From: Mortierella sp. BCC40632
Taxonomy: Eukaryota; Mortierellomycota; Mortierellomycetes; Mortierellales; Mortierellaceae
Length of the DNA: 64,000 bases
NCBI GenBank assembly: GCA_011634665.1
Contig: WAEK01000013.1
Span: 62,001 to 126,000 of the forward strand
Direction: 5' to 3'
Shown: in pieces, positions 47,695 to 60,146 of the stretch
Position numbering within the stretch: position 1 is the first letter of the stretch
Layout of the letters: each line of letters begins with the position of its first letter
Notes under the pieces: model-generated
Told to the model about the DNA's origin: nothing
Seen by the model: only the letters and a program-made list of their open reading frames with translations
Database searches by the model: none
Program-made: the position numbers and the translations under genes

Positions 47695-50600
47695 CTAGGC
47701 TACGCCATCTCCAATCTCATTACGAATCTCCATAAATAATTGACGTAGTTCCTTCAGCTTTTGCCGCCTTGAGAGGATTCTCGGCCCCGAGGAGGACTCG
47801 GGTTGTTGGTTACTGTTACTAATGCTTCCTTGGGGGACGCTATTTCGCCTCTCATCCAGATCTCCCCGGGGTAGAGCGTCGATAGCCTCATCCTTGGGTC
47901 CACTACCAATCACTCCACGATTAATGATGCTATGTCGATGAGGGTCGGGTCCATGGAAGGGGTCATTATTCTCCCCACGATGACCGGGCGCCAATCGCCC
48001 AGTCCCCGAAAAGACTCCCTTGAGAGAAGGCATAAAGAGGTGATCGTTTTCATGATGCATAGTCTTGGGACAGCTTTGGTGGGAGTTCAGACTTGCAACG
48101 CCATCATCATCCTCTTCTTCTTCTTCTTCTTCGCCCTGATCCACACCTGAGTCTCGTATAGGCATACCACCGGCTTGTCTCTTGTCTTCACTTCCCCTTG
48201 TTCTGACACCTATGAGACGAGCGCTCTTGTCGATCCGACTACCTCCATTCTCATAGAATTTGGAAAGGCTAGGTCCACCATCGCCAATAAGACTGCCAGG
48301 ACTACATTCATAATCAAACGTAGATGCCTCGTACCAGAAGCTTTCGTCCGCCTCGAGTGGACAATCATTTGGTCCATTGGTCGAGCAGGTCGTTTCACGC
48401 ACATGGTGACCATGGCCAAAGTCATGGTCATTCGCAAACAGACTATCCCCTTTGCTCAGTAAACTCTCATGACTACAACCAGCACTCTTGGACACCCGAT
48501 TGGTCCGTTGTTGCCTGTGGTGTTTCTGACAAGAGGCGCTGTTTTGATGATGACCACATCGGAAGAGGTCTTGTTCATAATGAAGGTTCGACTGACGATC
48601 ATCAAACTCCATCTGGAACATATTTTCGTCTCGATCCAATTCCGATGGACGGAGGTCTGGCGGGTGCGAGTGATAGCCTGGTCCACCATCCTCGTCACAC
48701 CCATAATACGCGTCTTCAGGATGAAGGCTACCCATGGTCTGGGCCACAGTCAGAGTGGAATTCATATTCGATACAGGACGACTACTCTCCTGGGGGAGAG
48801 GATTGGCCGTCAATAGCCCCTTGCCAGCCATCCTCGCTCGACCTTCATGACTTTGCATCGGTGCAACCAAGATCGGTCGATGGCAGACTTGACAAATTTT
48901 GGGCTTGGCTGGGTTCTTGATCTCCTGTGAGACAGGCTCGGGTGGTCCGTGCCTGCCATTGTACATCTGTGCTTCGTCGTTACTGCCCTCATCTCCACTA
49001 GTGAGATCATCCTCATGTTCCTTGCCGTTTGGACCATGGGTTGAGGCGGCGTCCGCTCCAAAATTCAAAAGCAAACCTCCATCAAATGTCGATGCTCTCT
49101 TTCGAGGCAATGACTGGCGACTCAGTAAATCTGCATCATCCTCTGGAGTCCCTTCATACGTTTCTTTACCGAGTGTTTCCGCAGAGGGTAGATAAGGAGA
49201 CATGGCGACTCTTGAAAACTCGACTCCACCCATGGTTGATTGTCGCCTAGATTCGCTCTCGAATGCATCGGGTATGCTGCTTGCGGATGATCTTCGAACA
49301 CTGCCAGGCTGGGCATAACTATTTCGACCGCGATAGTCCGCCGTTGAAGAAAGCATTTCACTCGGGTGGTTCAGTCTCTCGATGGTCTCCTGCAGAGGCT
49401 GTGATTGTTGCTGCGGCTGTAGCTGGGTCTGAGGATGGAATCGTTGAACAGACTGTCCCTCCGAAGGCCGCGGTTCCTCTGCCTGGAACCCAGTGTGCCG
49501 CGAGGGTCGGCCCAAACCAAGGGGTGACCCTGATACTCTCGAACCAGATTGAAGAGTTGGCATAAGGGGGGCACGCGGCGACCCATTCATACGCTCTTTT
49601 CCTGGCGGAGTCGCAAATGTGACCAACTGCCAGCTAGAGGCCTTTCCATCCGTTGAAGAGGCAACATCATTGTGGCCCTTTGGGATTGATGATCCTGTCG
49701 CTGCGTTGCGCCCCAGGGGCTCGTTTGGAGATCTCCTGGGCGCTCGGCATTCGTCACACACAAAGCTGCCTGCTAAGTCCATATCATATCCAGCTATCCG
49801 GTCAAGTGGACCGTTGCCTGCGCTGTTTTGTCGCCCCTCTGTTTGCATTGGTAAAGTGGGTGACATCCTGTGTGTTGATTTGATTTCAGTCTCTTTTGAA
49901 TTCTGATCCGATATCGACTGAAGGGAGAACTCATCTCCGTATATAAATTTTAGAAAATAAAAGCAAAAGTAAAAAATATCCTCGCCGCGCTGGCTTCTAT
50001 CCGCCAAGAGATGGCTGTAGTGTTGAAGAGATAGCAGGGAAAATGGGATGATTAGAGATTGTTTCCGGATAGTAAAGGTATCTCAATACCAAATATCACT
50101 CCCATACTCCCCTCCCCCTTTTCAACTTACTTAAACAAGAACCAATCATATCCCATAGTGAGATAGAGTATCTCTGCAGCAGACAACGACTGATGGGCCT
50201 CACCATCCGCCCACAGTGATATCCTAAGCAACGAGATGAATAATGGGGTACGATCCCACCCTAATCACCCAAGTGAGGGATAAAAACAGGAAGTACACAA
50301 GGTCAGATTGCAGACCTCGGTCAAAGAAATTTGATCAAAGAATGGCCCAGTGCTTATTATGGATCGGCTGTTTTACCTGAGATACAGTGGATCAAAAGTC
50401 CATTGGGAGATAATCCTGGGTTCCGATGGGTCCCTGCCCATGTTTCCAATGAGTTTATATTAGCAGAATCATCAGCGATGTATGCAAGGTATAATCGTAA
50501 GTAATTTTGTGTCAACTCGACTAGAATTAAGAGGGATTTTCAGAAATGGAGCGGATTAGCGACATTAGGCTTTTACTTTCTTTGCAAATATATATATATA

Positions 50601-52595
50601 TAATTAAATAAAAAACTGAGCATGCAGACTTACTCAGGTCCCAGTTCTTATAGTCGCGCCATCGAATATTGAGCTGATCCTTATGTCCAGGTGGGAGCTG
50701 AAGCTCCGCATCCGCAAAAGTTTGCGACCAATCAAAACGCAGCTTGCGTGCCGAGTATTTGTTCGCCTTGAACTTTTGAAAAAACTCAACCCCTGGGTAT
50801 GGTGTCGCCACAAGTTTGAATTTCGAGTAGCGACCAAAAGAATCAGCTTTTTCGGAGGACGTGACTTTCAGTCCATATCTTTGTATATCGAGCAAAAAAT
50901 AAAAGATAAAAAAAGGAATAGGTAAGAGAGAAAGGTAGAGAAGTCATTGTCAACCCCCCGTTTAAGATACACTGTAAGCGTCTTCATGCAATTGCTACTG
51001 TAAATCACGCCCAGCAAGCGGGCACTTACTTGACTTTGCGGTTCTCTACCATTAGGTCGTTGATAAAAGTCACGCCCAACTGGTGGAGCAAATCAATATC
51101 TTCGAGACGCTGCTTTTCTAAAGAGGACTCACGATCTTCTTTGTCAGGGCTATCAGGAATATGAGGAGTGACCATTGTCAATTTTTTGCAGGTACGAAAT
51201 TAAGACTCTCAGACATGGTTCCAGATTAATGATCTACGCAACGAAGGTATATCACTTCGACCTCCTCGTGCATGCTTACCTCTTTTCGCCCGTTCCGTAA
51301 AGAAACATCTTGCGTCTCTGGTTAAGATCATTGATCTTTTGGTTGAAGCTGTGCATAAACACCTCAACTTCGTTCGATAGAGTAGCCGAACGACAAACGT
51401 TCTTGTTTCGAACGAGGATACATGGTACAACAAATCTCGCTCGTACCCGTGCAAAATGAGACTTTTCAAATTGCTTTGCTAACTCCTGTGTGTCGTTCAC
51501 TTGGTATTCAGGTTGGTTTGGGGTAAAAAGTAAAAGAAAGAGAAGAGGAAGAAAGAGAGAGAGAGAGAGAGGAAGAGAAAGGGGGGAAAGGAGGTCAGGG
51601 GAAAAAAAAGAGATCATTAGTAGTAAGTCAACATCTCTTCCGAGCGAACCATGTGAACGAGGGTCATCAAAGACGGGACGGGCAAAGATGCATTTGCTAC
51701 CTTTGTTCTCATCTATGGTAGCTGGCCAGTGATTACGAGCATGCTGTTGCTGAAAGACTTTTTCTTGAGGAGAGGGAATAGTGGCAGCAATGGAAGTATG
51801 GGAGGTGGCTCGACCCGTTCCATTGGTCTTTTTTTCTGAAGTCATAGTAGGTCTGGGTATCCGAAAGGGAAATTGCAAAATGGGTCGCTTCACACGGTCT
51901 TCATCGGCTCGTGAGGTACCCACCAGTCCACGAGGGGTCGCGCTGTTGGCCAAGGATCCATGCTTATCTCTAGAGTGTTGCTGCTGTGGATCAATAGGTT
52001 GTAGCCGAAGTCGATCGAGCTCACTCCTGATATCCTGGAATGACATCATTCCACTATCTCCAAGGTCGAAGCTCTGATCACAGTCTTCTAGGATAGAGTG
52101 TTCACCAATGCTGACCGCATCCTGATCTTGAGCTGGAGAGAATTTTTCTGTGTCTTCAGGAATATGAGCAGACTGCCGGCCATTCAAATTGTGACCATTC
52201 TCAGCGGCGCGACCCCGGTGAAGAGAGTCCAACAGTGAAGACAGTGGCGTCGTGATGGGCGAAGGTGTGATAGAGCGTGGAAAAGAGGAGAGGAGGATGT
52301 CTTGATCGGAAGAGGCACTGCTAGACTCGAACGTCGAGCGATGAACAGGTGGTGCGGATCGGGCAGAAGTCGAATCGGTTATCGAATTCGAATACTCGTC
52401 GGATCGGCGACTTGGCTGCATGGGTTGAGCAGTTACCGACTCTTTCAGTTGACTGGGATGGCTATCTTTTACCTTTTCCAGAATGGCAATCTCGGAAGGA
52501 TAGGACCAACAGAGTTGCCCATTGTGGTTTGCCACTAAGCCAACGACATAGTCCTTTTCGAATAACGAAATACAGTGTTGGAGTACGGCCTTGCA
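47695..52595 (-). CDS. MTMR14: Myotubularin-related phosphatase, MTMR14 (Jumpy) type
   Basis: Hydrolyses PI3P/PI(3,5)P2 and restrains autophagy in animals. Exons: CKAVLQHCISLFEKDYVVGL (from 52595), continuing through a Ser-rich insert to FEKSHFARVRARFVVPCILV and ICRS-like CRSATLSNEVEV (about 51280-51450); DLMVENRKVK (near 51060); YGLKVTSSEKADSFGRYSKF to RWRDYKNWDL (50640-50890); 50377-50520 ending LLIHCISG; 50131-50260 beginning WDRTPLFISLLRISLWADGE; and 47695-50014 from HLLADRSQRGEDIFYFCFYF to IGDGVA-stop. The catalytic Cys-x5-Arg loop HCISGWDR is split across an intron and intact. The long tail is disordered with CDECRAPRR and CQVCHRPI Cys pairs. The first exon upstream of 52595 was not identified. 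A hydrophobic run near 51500-51600 may be an unspliced intron. Confidence 0.88.
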
Positions 52596-53830
52596 CTACA
52601 ATGGGTTTATCGATCGATCGATCCCAAAAGCCGTGAAGAGACGGGAAACATGCCCCAGAACCCAAAGGAAGGACGATCCCCCGCATGAAATCCGACCAAG
52701 TAGAAACCCCGAGTGGGTACAAGCCCAATTCGTCCAATCGGGCAGCAGTCAAGTGGGGCCGTGGAGAAGGATATAAAGTGAAAGAGCAGAAAAGAGAGAG
52801 AGAGGGAGCAGAAAGAAAAAGAGTGTGAATATTTGGTTTTTTTTCACCTTCGCGTGCGACAATTGCATGGTAGCATTCTATGGATGGTCTGCCCTGGGCA
52901 ACTCTTGTTGTTTCTGCTAGGTAGAAGGAGAAACAGCTGTCTCCGGATCCAAGGCCATAACAAGGGCATACCCCGACCGCCCTTTTTTTCACTCCCTTTC
53001 TCTCTTACACACACACACTCTCTCTCTCTTTCTCTCTCTCACTCTCTCTAACTCTCTCTCTCTCCCACCCCTCCCCTCATTCATGCAGGACCAGGTTTAC
53101 ACTAAATGGGAGGAGTCTTGTTCTCAGCCCTCTATTGTTCTAAAGCGCTCCATCCGAACTCAGAAGATATGAAATGGACAGTCACCTCTGGATCGTCATG
53201 CTTCGCAGCATGAGAAGCGTCATAATGCAAGTAAAGGCTGTAGAGCCGATGCGCGTGGCTCTGCTGATAAAGATTGGAGCTCATATGCCAAGGCCAGGTG
53301 ATCGTGGAAAATGGCCAGAAGACAACAATGTGGCGGCTGAGAAGGGAGGTGCGTGCGTGGGAGCAGAAGAGCAGATGGGCAGAGTACTGGCGGCTGGGAA
53401 GGCCAGCGAAGTTTAAACAGGGGAGACAAGGTGTTCGGGAGCGGAGAGAGAATGTGATGGCAAGGCAAAGGAAATGGACAATGGAGCTCTGAAAGAGTGG
53501 AGAGAGAGAGATAGCGAAAGAAGGAGCGAGGCCCAGTATCGGGAATGGAAACTGATTAAGGGGTTTTTGGGTCGCCATGCTCTCTCTCCAATGTACTCCA
53601 CAAAAGAGCAAACAGAGAGAGAGAGAGAGAGATTCAAACAGGGCTGTGCACGTCCTTCAACGATTTGTTCAAAATACACAACATTGCTTTTCCCCGAGCA
53701 TACCATATTCTGGGGCTCTACCACTGAACGTGCAATACGTTCGTGTGCATGTGAGTGTCTGTGTGTGTTTTTGCTATCTTCTTTTTTTTTTTTTTTTTTT
53801 TTATTACTATTATTATTTTTCTGAGGACAT
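52596..53830. other. Intergenic plus probable first exon of the MTMR14-like gene
   Basis: The missing N-terminus of the phosphatase gene should lie between 52600 and about 52900 on the minus strand; a candidate with LDELGLYPLGV is visible near 52730 but its joint was not settled. The rest has (CT)n and (CA)n microsatellites (53010-53062), (GA)n and poly-T near 53781-53802. No other gene is supported. Confidence 0.45.
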
Positions 53831-55455
53831 CTACTGCATGTTACAGTCGGGCATCTCTGGCATCTTGGGAATACCGTCTATTTTCGCATTTTTGCATGTT
53901 CAGTCCAACAAGAGAATAATTAGTTGGTGCCCCTATTCCTTTTCGAGTTCTCTTTGTCTATTCTCTATCAAGCCATTTTAGTCTCTCATTCCACTCTCTA
54001 CTTACCAGGTCCCATTTCCAGACCAGGAGCAAGCTCGTCCAATATATCGGCAGGGGGCTGACCACAGTCTTGCATCTATTTCGTTTGAACAAAGGACCAC
54101 AAGATACTCGTATTAGGACAGAGTTTTTTTTTTTTTTTTTTCATCTTCCTCAAAATGATCGAGAAAGAATCGCCACCAAAGGCAAAAGACAAACAGTGAG
54201 AAAGGTGCACGTACCCCTTGCATGAGATCAATAACACTCTTTGCCTGGGCATCGCTCTTGTCGTCGAAATCAGGTCGATCAAAGAAGGCCACGATTTCCT
54301 TGACATATCCATACTGCTTCTCATAGCGGGCATAGTCTTCTGCTGGGATCTTGTCCTTGTTATCCTTGAGCCATTGTGGGTACTGGTATTGGTAAAAAAA
54401 AAAACATACACACACGCAATTCAACCTTTTAGTTCCTACTTTTCTTTTCCTTTTTTTTTCCCATGTTGCAAAAGGACCAAGTTTGATCAGCTTACCTTTT
54501 GCTGAAGATCCAGCATGGGCTCATAAAGGATATCCTTGGACATAAGCTGCTCCATCATACCCTCCAAAACGTTCTGGAAGTCACCACCCTCAGCCATGCC
54601 CTCCATCTGCTTCATCATCTCAGCCATTAGTGCATCCTCTGATTCTTCAGCAGCGATTGCCTATTATCGATTAAAGTAGAAAGGAAAGTCAGCAACAGCG
54701 ACTTTGATTTTTTTCCTCGGTCATAGCCCAAGCCTCGATTGCATTTTCTCTCAGATTCGAGCCTTAAGCAGTCTTTGAACAATCTCGAAAAACAAATGAA
54801 ATAAAAAAAATGCACCACCATCACCACAAAGTGACACTTACATCTGCCTGTTCAGAACTGTCCTTCAGCTTATCCATGGTCTTGGCGATCCTATCTTGGA
54901 AACTGGCCCCTTTGCCTGATCCTGGAGCGGCAGAGGAGGCAGCAGCAGCGGTAGCAGCAGATGCATCTGGTGCTGGATTACCTTTACTATCCACTCCCAA
55001 GCCCTTGAACATTTCCTCAAATGACTTTTGCAGCTCCGAGTTGTTGTTCATCTCCTTCATCAGATCCTCCATGCCTGAGGCGAGTTGCTTTTGGAACTCG
55101 GCAGCAAGTGCCTCGTCATCACTCTCATCATCGTCTTCGATCTGTTCGGGGTTCAATAGTAGATTCTCGGGTGTCTTTTTGACTTCTTTGGCAGATGCGG
55201 AAGAGGAAGAGGCGATATCCGCCTTTTGTGTCTCCTTGGGCTTCAAAGGAGCAGCGGGCTTTGGGGCCGTGAAACCATCCAGGGCACCTAGAGATATCGC
55301 GGCAAGAGATTAACACGGTCAGAGTGGCTGCGTAGAATGGAGTGAATGCCCAGGCATGGCAGAGGTAAGCGGCAGAAATGGTAGATGCATTTACCATCCA
55401 GAAAATCGTCATCAAGATCCTCCTCGACGACGGTTGGTTTCTTGACCTCTGGCAT
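53831..55455 (-). CDS. PEX19: Peroxisomal membrane protein import receptor PEX19
   Basis: Cytosolic chaperone for peroxisomal membrane proteins. It starts at 55455 with MPEVKKPTVVEEDLDDDFLD, the acidic N-terminus that binds PEX3. Next are a Lys/Ala/Ser linker, NPEQIEDDDESDDEALAAEF, helices GMEDLMKEMNNNSELQKSF, an Ala/Ser linker, SFQDRIAKTMDKLKDSSEQA, DFQNVLEGMMEQLMSKDILY, YPQWLKDNKDKIPAEDYARY, and LDELAPGLEMGP. A short last exon (53831-53877) is added across an intron ending at 54005. It completes GPDGIPKMPEMPDCNMQ-stop, so the protein ends in CNMQ, a CaaX-type farnesylation box as in known PEX19. The intron upstream of that exon contains a long poly-T. All five family blocks are present. Confidence 0.94.
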
Positions 55456-56475
55456 TGTTGTGTGTGTGAGAGAGAGAGAAAGTTTGGTTGAGGTTGATTG
55501 AGAATTATTGAGGAGTGAGTAGGTGAGAGTGTTGGCCTTGAGATGCGTCTCTTTCTCTTTCTCTTTCTTTCTCTGTGAGGATGGTCGCGGAGAGAATTCA
55601 GGTCCTGCGGCGACAGTGGGTGTCCGGGAGTGGGTCGATGATGAAGAAGAAAGGTGGAGTAAGCCCGATGGACGGGATTATGTGTTTAAGTGGCAGCCAG
55701 GTCCGAAGATATCGGCTGGGTTTTGGGTTGGTTGGTTGGTTGGTTGGTTGGTTGGTTGGACACAGGGAGAGAGAGAGCGTGAGGGAGTGAGGGAGGACAA
55801 AAATCCTCTCGGCTGGCTGATCACATGGCATTCTCTCTGTGCTCTGACTCTTTTTTCCGCCTCTTTCAGGCCCGACATTTCTCCACCGCTCCCGCGCTTG
55901 CACAGCTTGCTCCCCGCAATTCCATCGGCCCCAGTCACCAGCCGAGACGACCCAGACTAAGAGCTTGCGTAGACCGGTCGTCGACCCTTGCCAAGCCTTT
56001 CTCTCTTTCTCTTTCGCTCTCTCCCTTCCTACTTGCTTAGCTGTCTCTTTTTAAACCCATGTAGGTGACTTTAATCGAACGAGTATTGTGGGCGAAGAAG
56101 CTCAAGCTCTGTCGCTACCCTCCGCTGGGATTTAGCCCATTGTTCGACAAGTACAAGTACACAAAGGCATGTTCCTTTTCCTCTCCTTCATTTGGGTTCC
56201 CTCTTGAATATCCCCATGTACTCAAGCACTTGTGCAAGGGCCCTCTCTTCCATCAGGATAAGAACAGCATTGAGTCCCTTCAGTGCCCTCTGCATCCATC
56301 CTTACTATCTCATTTACTCGAGTCCCTCAAGAAGAGACCATATTCAACGTCTCCGTAAACTAGAAAGCCAAGCATTAGGTGATTTACGAAGAACGGATAT
56401 TGACCTCTGCTCAATTTCCACGCCTGCTCTTAGCATCCCTGTTAACTATAGTCAACGTGTAGATATTACAAATCT

Positions 56476-56512
<37 letters not shown>

Positions 56513-57149
56513 GGGCAGCATTAGCTCTGTAATTGAAAATAGTTAGCTCACCCTCTTCCTCGGTGTCATCGTTCCCAATGCCTTGGAAACTTTGGATGCA
56601 GTGACTCAAGTTAAAGCCAACAACTGGTCCAAGAGGCTTAGGAACTTTGTTAGGCTGGAGATAGTAAGATGTACAAATCCTAGGATGCAGCTACCTAGAA
56701 GCCTCTTTGGGTCAGTGAACAATAATGTCCAAAGTTTTGTTGTAGTTTTCTTTTAGTAACACAGTTGGAACTCTGATCCTGTTAGTAAAATCGTAGCAAA
56801 GAAAACACACATCCACGCAAACAAGAGTATATGCCTGACAAAACCAACTCGATCTGAGCCCTGTTTCAGGAATCTCTAATGACCCGATCATCTGCGGCAT
56901 GTAGATGGCCTGGTAGGAAAGGCTCGTCACCATGATATGGCAAAGTCCGTCTGGGGAGGAGGGGGGTGGGGGTGGGGAAAGAAGTCGTTCCCTCTTTCCT
57001 ACCTTATCTTCTTCAGCTTCCTACATTCTTGTTTCGCCCTGAAATGTTCTGTGTGTTCACTGTGCAAGCGATCGCCTGTGCACAACTGTATGACTGTCAC
57101 CCAACAAGGGGGTAGGAAACCCTCTTTCTACCCTTCTTTTCTAATCATT
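55456..57149. other. Intergenic with simple repeats
   Basis: (GGTT)n tandem array at 55725-55758, CT-rich stretches and a 32-nt poly-A run near 56478-56510. Frames at 56065-56360 and 56712-56933 have ordinary composition but no motif or splice logic. The transition from gene-rich to mobile DNA falls in this interval. Confidence 0.5.
55725..55758. repeat. (GGTT)n tandem repeat
   Basis: Eight to nine copies of GGTT in tandem, upstream of PEX19 on the divergent side. Confidence 0.95.
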
Positions 57150-57400
57150 TACAAGACTCGATCCCAGATGATGGTGGTGTTGATGCTGGACTCTACCCTA
57201 TCGAGTACCTGAATAGTCTTGATCCCTTAGGACTCTCTCCTTTCAAGCTGAGACTCAAGGTTGGGATGCCTATTATGTTCCTGCGTAACATGAACCCAAG
57301 ACAAGGACTCTGCAATGGAACAAGGCTTATTGTACGCGATCTCAGAGCAAAGTCCATTAAGGCTGAGATAACTGGGGCAGCAGTAAGTAAGAGCTCAAGT
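57150..57400 (+). mobile_element. Helitron helicase (Pif1-like) C-terminal fragment
   Basis: An uninterrupted frame of about 80 codons reads SIPDD...GLYPIEYLNSLDPLGL, then LRLKVGMPIMFLRNMNPRQG, LCNGTRLIVRDLRAKSI and AEITGAA. This is the signature C-terminal block of Pif1-type helicases in Helitron rolling-circle transposons (YPTEFLNSL, LKxGxPVMLLRNL, GLCNGTRL). Upstream helicase motifs and the Rep domain are absent and the frame ends in stops, so this is a dead fragment. Its presence shows that Helitrons have been active in this genome. Confidence 0.8.
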
Positions 57401-57985
57401 ACAGGCCAATGATAATGCAATAATCAAGATTTGCTCTCATCTCCATGGAATCGTTTGAGGTAATCCAGTTTGAATAAGGATGCTCTCCAGGATAGGTGTG
57501 TCCTCCAGTTGTCAATAATTAGAGACAATCCTTTGAAGACCACCATGTCCTGCACGATGTTATCAAGGCTGATGTTTTGTCATACTTGATGCGTTGAGCA
57601 GGTTGAAATGGGTAACCCAAGCTGATGACTTCACTGTAGGTTGGTGAATCCATTAGAAGAGATGGAGAGATTGATCTACATCTCTACTCATCCAGCAGTA
57701 CCTTTGACTTTTTCCCGCACTTCGCCCAGCATGACTTTTTTATTCCGTAGACAGAAATGACTATTTTTCCTGCACTAAGCACAGCACAGACTTTTTCTCC
57801 GCACCACCTTACATGCTCTGTCGCTGATTCCTTACTTGTCTGTCGCCGCTCTCCTTCCTGCTTGTTGCTCCTCTCTCCTGTTCTCTACACACGAAAAGGT
57901 ATAGAGACAAACACACTGGATGAGGACAACTCAGTAACACGCCATCACAAAGTAAAAAACGCGTTTATTGAGCTGCAGTGAAAGA
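57401..57985. other. Decayed sequence, no gene
   Basis: All frames are short and without motif. Possibly remains of the Helitron or flanking mobile DNA. Confidence 0.4.
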
Positions 57986-59644
57986 TTAGCTTCGCTGCTT
58001 TTTGAAGCTGTCGTTATCGTTGCTGTCGTCGTCGCCGACAGAGCGCTTTCGAGCATTCTTGAGTCAATTAATAAAATCTACATGCTCTTGGGGGAAAATA
58101 CTGCCGAAATTGCTATCACCTATGTTGATCACGACTTGCTAAATACCACTGGTGTCCTTTGGGAGTTCTGAGGCTGCCAGCAGCTTGTCACTCCACTTGG
58201 TAGGGTATGCAACAGTGATGCTGATGTAGGCATTGTCAGGGCAAAACTTGGGTGCCGAGACTGTGCTGAGTGCTTCATTCCAATCCTTCTCCGAAAAGTT
58301 AGACGAACATTGATGCAGCTTCATCTGCACAAAAACAGGTACCAACCGAGCACCATCTATCCGAATGAAGAAAACCAAGTCTGGTCCTGAAGGCTTGGAC
58401 TTGGGGAAGAAAAATGGGGCACAGGCATGTTGTTGCAAGTTGACTGATGGTTGACATGAGCATGCATGAAATCTTCCATTGATATTGTCGCGTGAGTCAT
58501 GCCTTGCTAGAGTCCAGACTCCCTCCACCCAACTATCTCCACCTTGGCGACAAGAGCTGGACACATGTCGGCGATGGGGGGTTCGTGTGGCCAATCTGAT
58601 AGAGGTTGTTTGTTGAGTGTCTCACTAAAAACATTCATCATGAACCTCTCAAACACACATCCTTGATCAGAGGCTGTTGCTTTCACCATCCGCTTCCTGA
58701 CCTCCTTCTTGAAGTAGGGATCTGTAGCCATGAAATAGTTCTCCGCAGCCTTGGAAACGAAGGGCTCGTCCAATACGGTAGTGGCCTTACCCGAGATGAT
58801 TTTGATCCGACCCAACGCATGCTCCACCAACTGAGGATGTACCTCCTTGAGGACAAGGTCGTGACTCCCAAACATGCAACGCTGGTACAATAAGAGACAA
58901 AGCATACTCTCGATCGAATCCTCAAGTCGATGTTTGTATTGGTTGTGTTTGTCATGAAGGCGTCTGATCTCATAGCCAATATTGCCTTTGATGTTTCGAT
59001 GTGTCCAAGATGTCAGCCTGTCCTCCGCTTCGTCAATGGTCCTCCTCCATGCACCTAGCTCGTTATTTTCAATAGCCCTTTCCTATAAGTGGATGAGCAA
59101 GAAAGAGAAAAGAAAGTCGGTGCTGAGAGTATTGCGTACTCAATTACCTTAATCTGCTCCTCACGCTGTGTCATCTCAGATGATATACCAAAGTGGCTAT
59201 TGCAGGGCGAAAGCGGTCCGCAAACTTCTCGCTGCCTCCTGTGCATTTGGCTAGAAGAAGGGAAAAAAAAAAAAAAGTGTCTCATTATCATGAGGGGAGG
59301 GCGCTAGACAATGATGTGAATCACCTTTTCTTGGGAGGTGCAGCTGAAAACCTCAGAGATTTTGTTAGCTACGGTCTTGAGTCTCCTCTTGTCGCCCTTG
59401 GGAGTATTGTCAAGAATTGGCTCCTCCTCGTTGTCATCATCGTTGTTGTCGTCAGCAATCGGGATGGAGACCGCCAGAGGGTGAGCTCATCAGCATCAAC
59501 ATCATTAAGATGGATGGCTTTTTCGGCCTTGATGAGCTTCTTGAGGACATCAGCAATTTTGATGGATTCAATCTCGACGGAGAACGCGCTGGAGGTGGCC
59601 TCTCCATCAACAAGGCAGAACAAAGCCAAGTGCTTGTCGATCAT
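57986..59644 (-). pseudogene. Crinkler-like (CRN) effector-family gene, multiply broken
   Basis: The first exon (ATG at 59644) encodes a ubiquitin-like header containing LFCLVDGEATSSAFSVEIES and DVDADELTLWR, the Crinkler N-terminal domain found in oomycetes and in Mucoromycota/chytrid genomes. The C-terminal effector-like region spans about 58140-59090 (HDLVLKEVHPQLVEHALGRI; NFSEKDWNEALSTVSAP). Breaks are clear: a one-base loss near 59471-59476 right after the LTLWR motif, an in-frame TAG at 58507-58509, a further frame shift near 58400-58425, and a stop near 58139 before the family's Lys-rich tail at about 57990. No product is expected. In these families the header serves secretion or transfer and the C-terminus acts in host or rival cells. 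The copy lies next to a Helitron fragment and a DIRS element. Confidence 0.8.
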
Positions 59645-60146
59645 GATGTTGCGAAGTATGAGTGAATGAAGGGATGTTGAATAAAAAAAAAAAAGTGGGC
59701 TACAGAGAAAGGAAAAGAGAAAATAATAGAGCAGGAGCGGCATTGCAAAGAGACGCGCTGCATGGTAGTGACAGAGATGGCATGGGTGAACAGAGGGGGA
59801 GGGACGCACAGTAACCGCGATAGGATAGAAACTCGTTGACGTTACAGTGGCTTGCGCCATGCAAGCTCCCCCCATCGCCATCTTCACCAACCATCACCAT
59901 TGTCTTGCCTCCACACTCATTACCTTCATTGTCCCTTTTATCGCTTTCTCAAGTATCCGTGTAAGTCGCGTAGCTTGTTGCATTTCTATCTCAAATCAGA
60001 ACTGTTTGCCAGTGCTTATCTGACCAGTGGCGAAGATATCTAATCGGCAGTGTCCTGAATTTATCAATAGCCTCTTCATCCCTATCTGACTCTTGAAAGG
60101 TAATTTATTCAGTTTGATTTCCCCATGCATGAATACGCTGTCAGGA
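59645..60146. other. Intergenic, no supported gene
   Basis: The former 5' flank of the Crinkler-like gene, with a poly-A run near 59682-59693. No coding frame is supported. Confidence 0.45.

Noticed and set aside
50310..50510. Plus-strand frame with RWVPAHVSNEF-like sequence resembling a LINE RNase H end
   Set aside because: It is the antisense of the MTMR14-like exon 50377-50520, which encodes ELTQNYLRLYL to HCISG and fits the family and splice phase far better.
50527..50895. Apparent truncation of the MTMR14-like gene before its catalytic loop
   Set aside because: The missing catalytic part was found on two short downstream exons (50377-50520 and 50131-50260) that join in phase to the long 3' exon.
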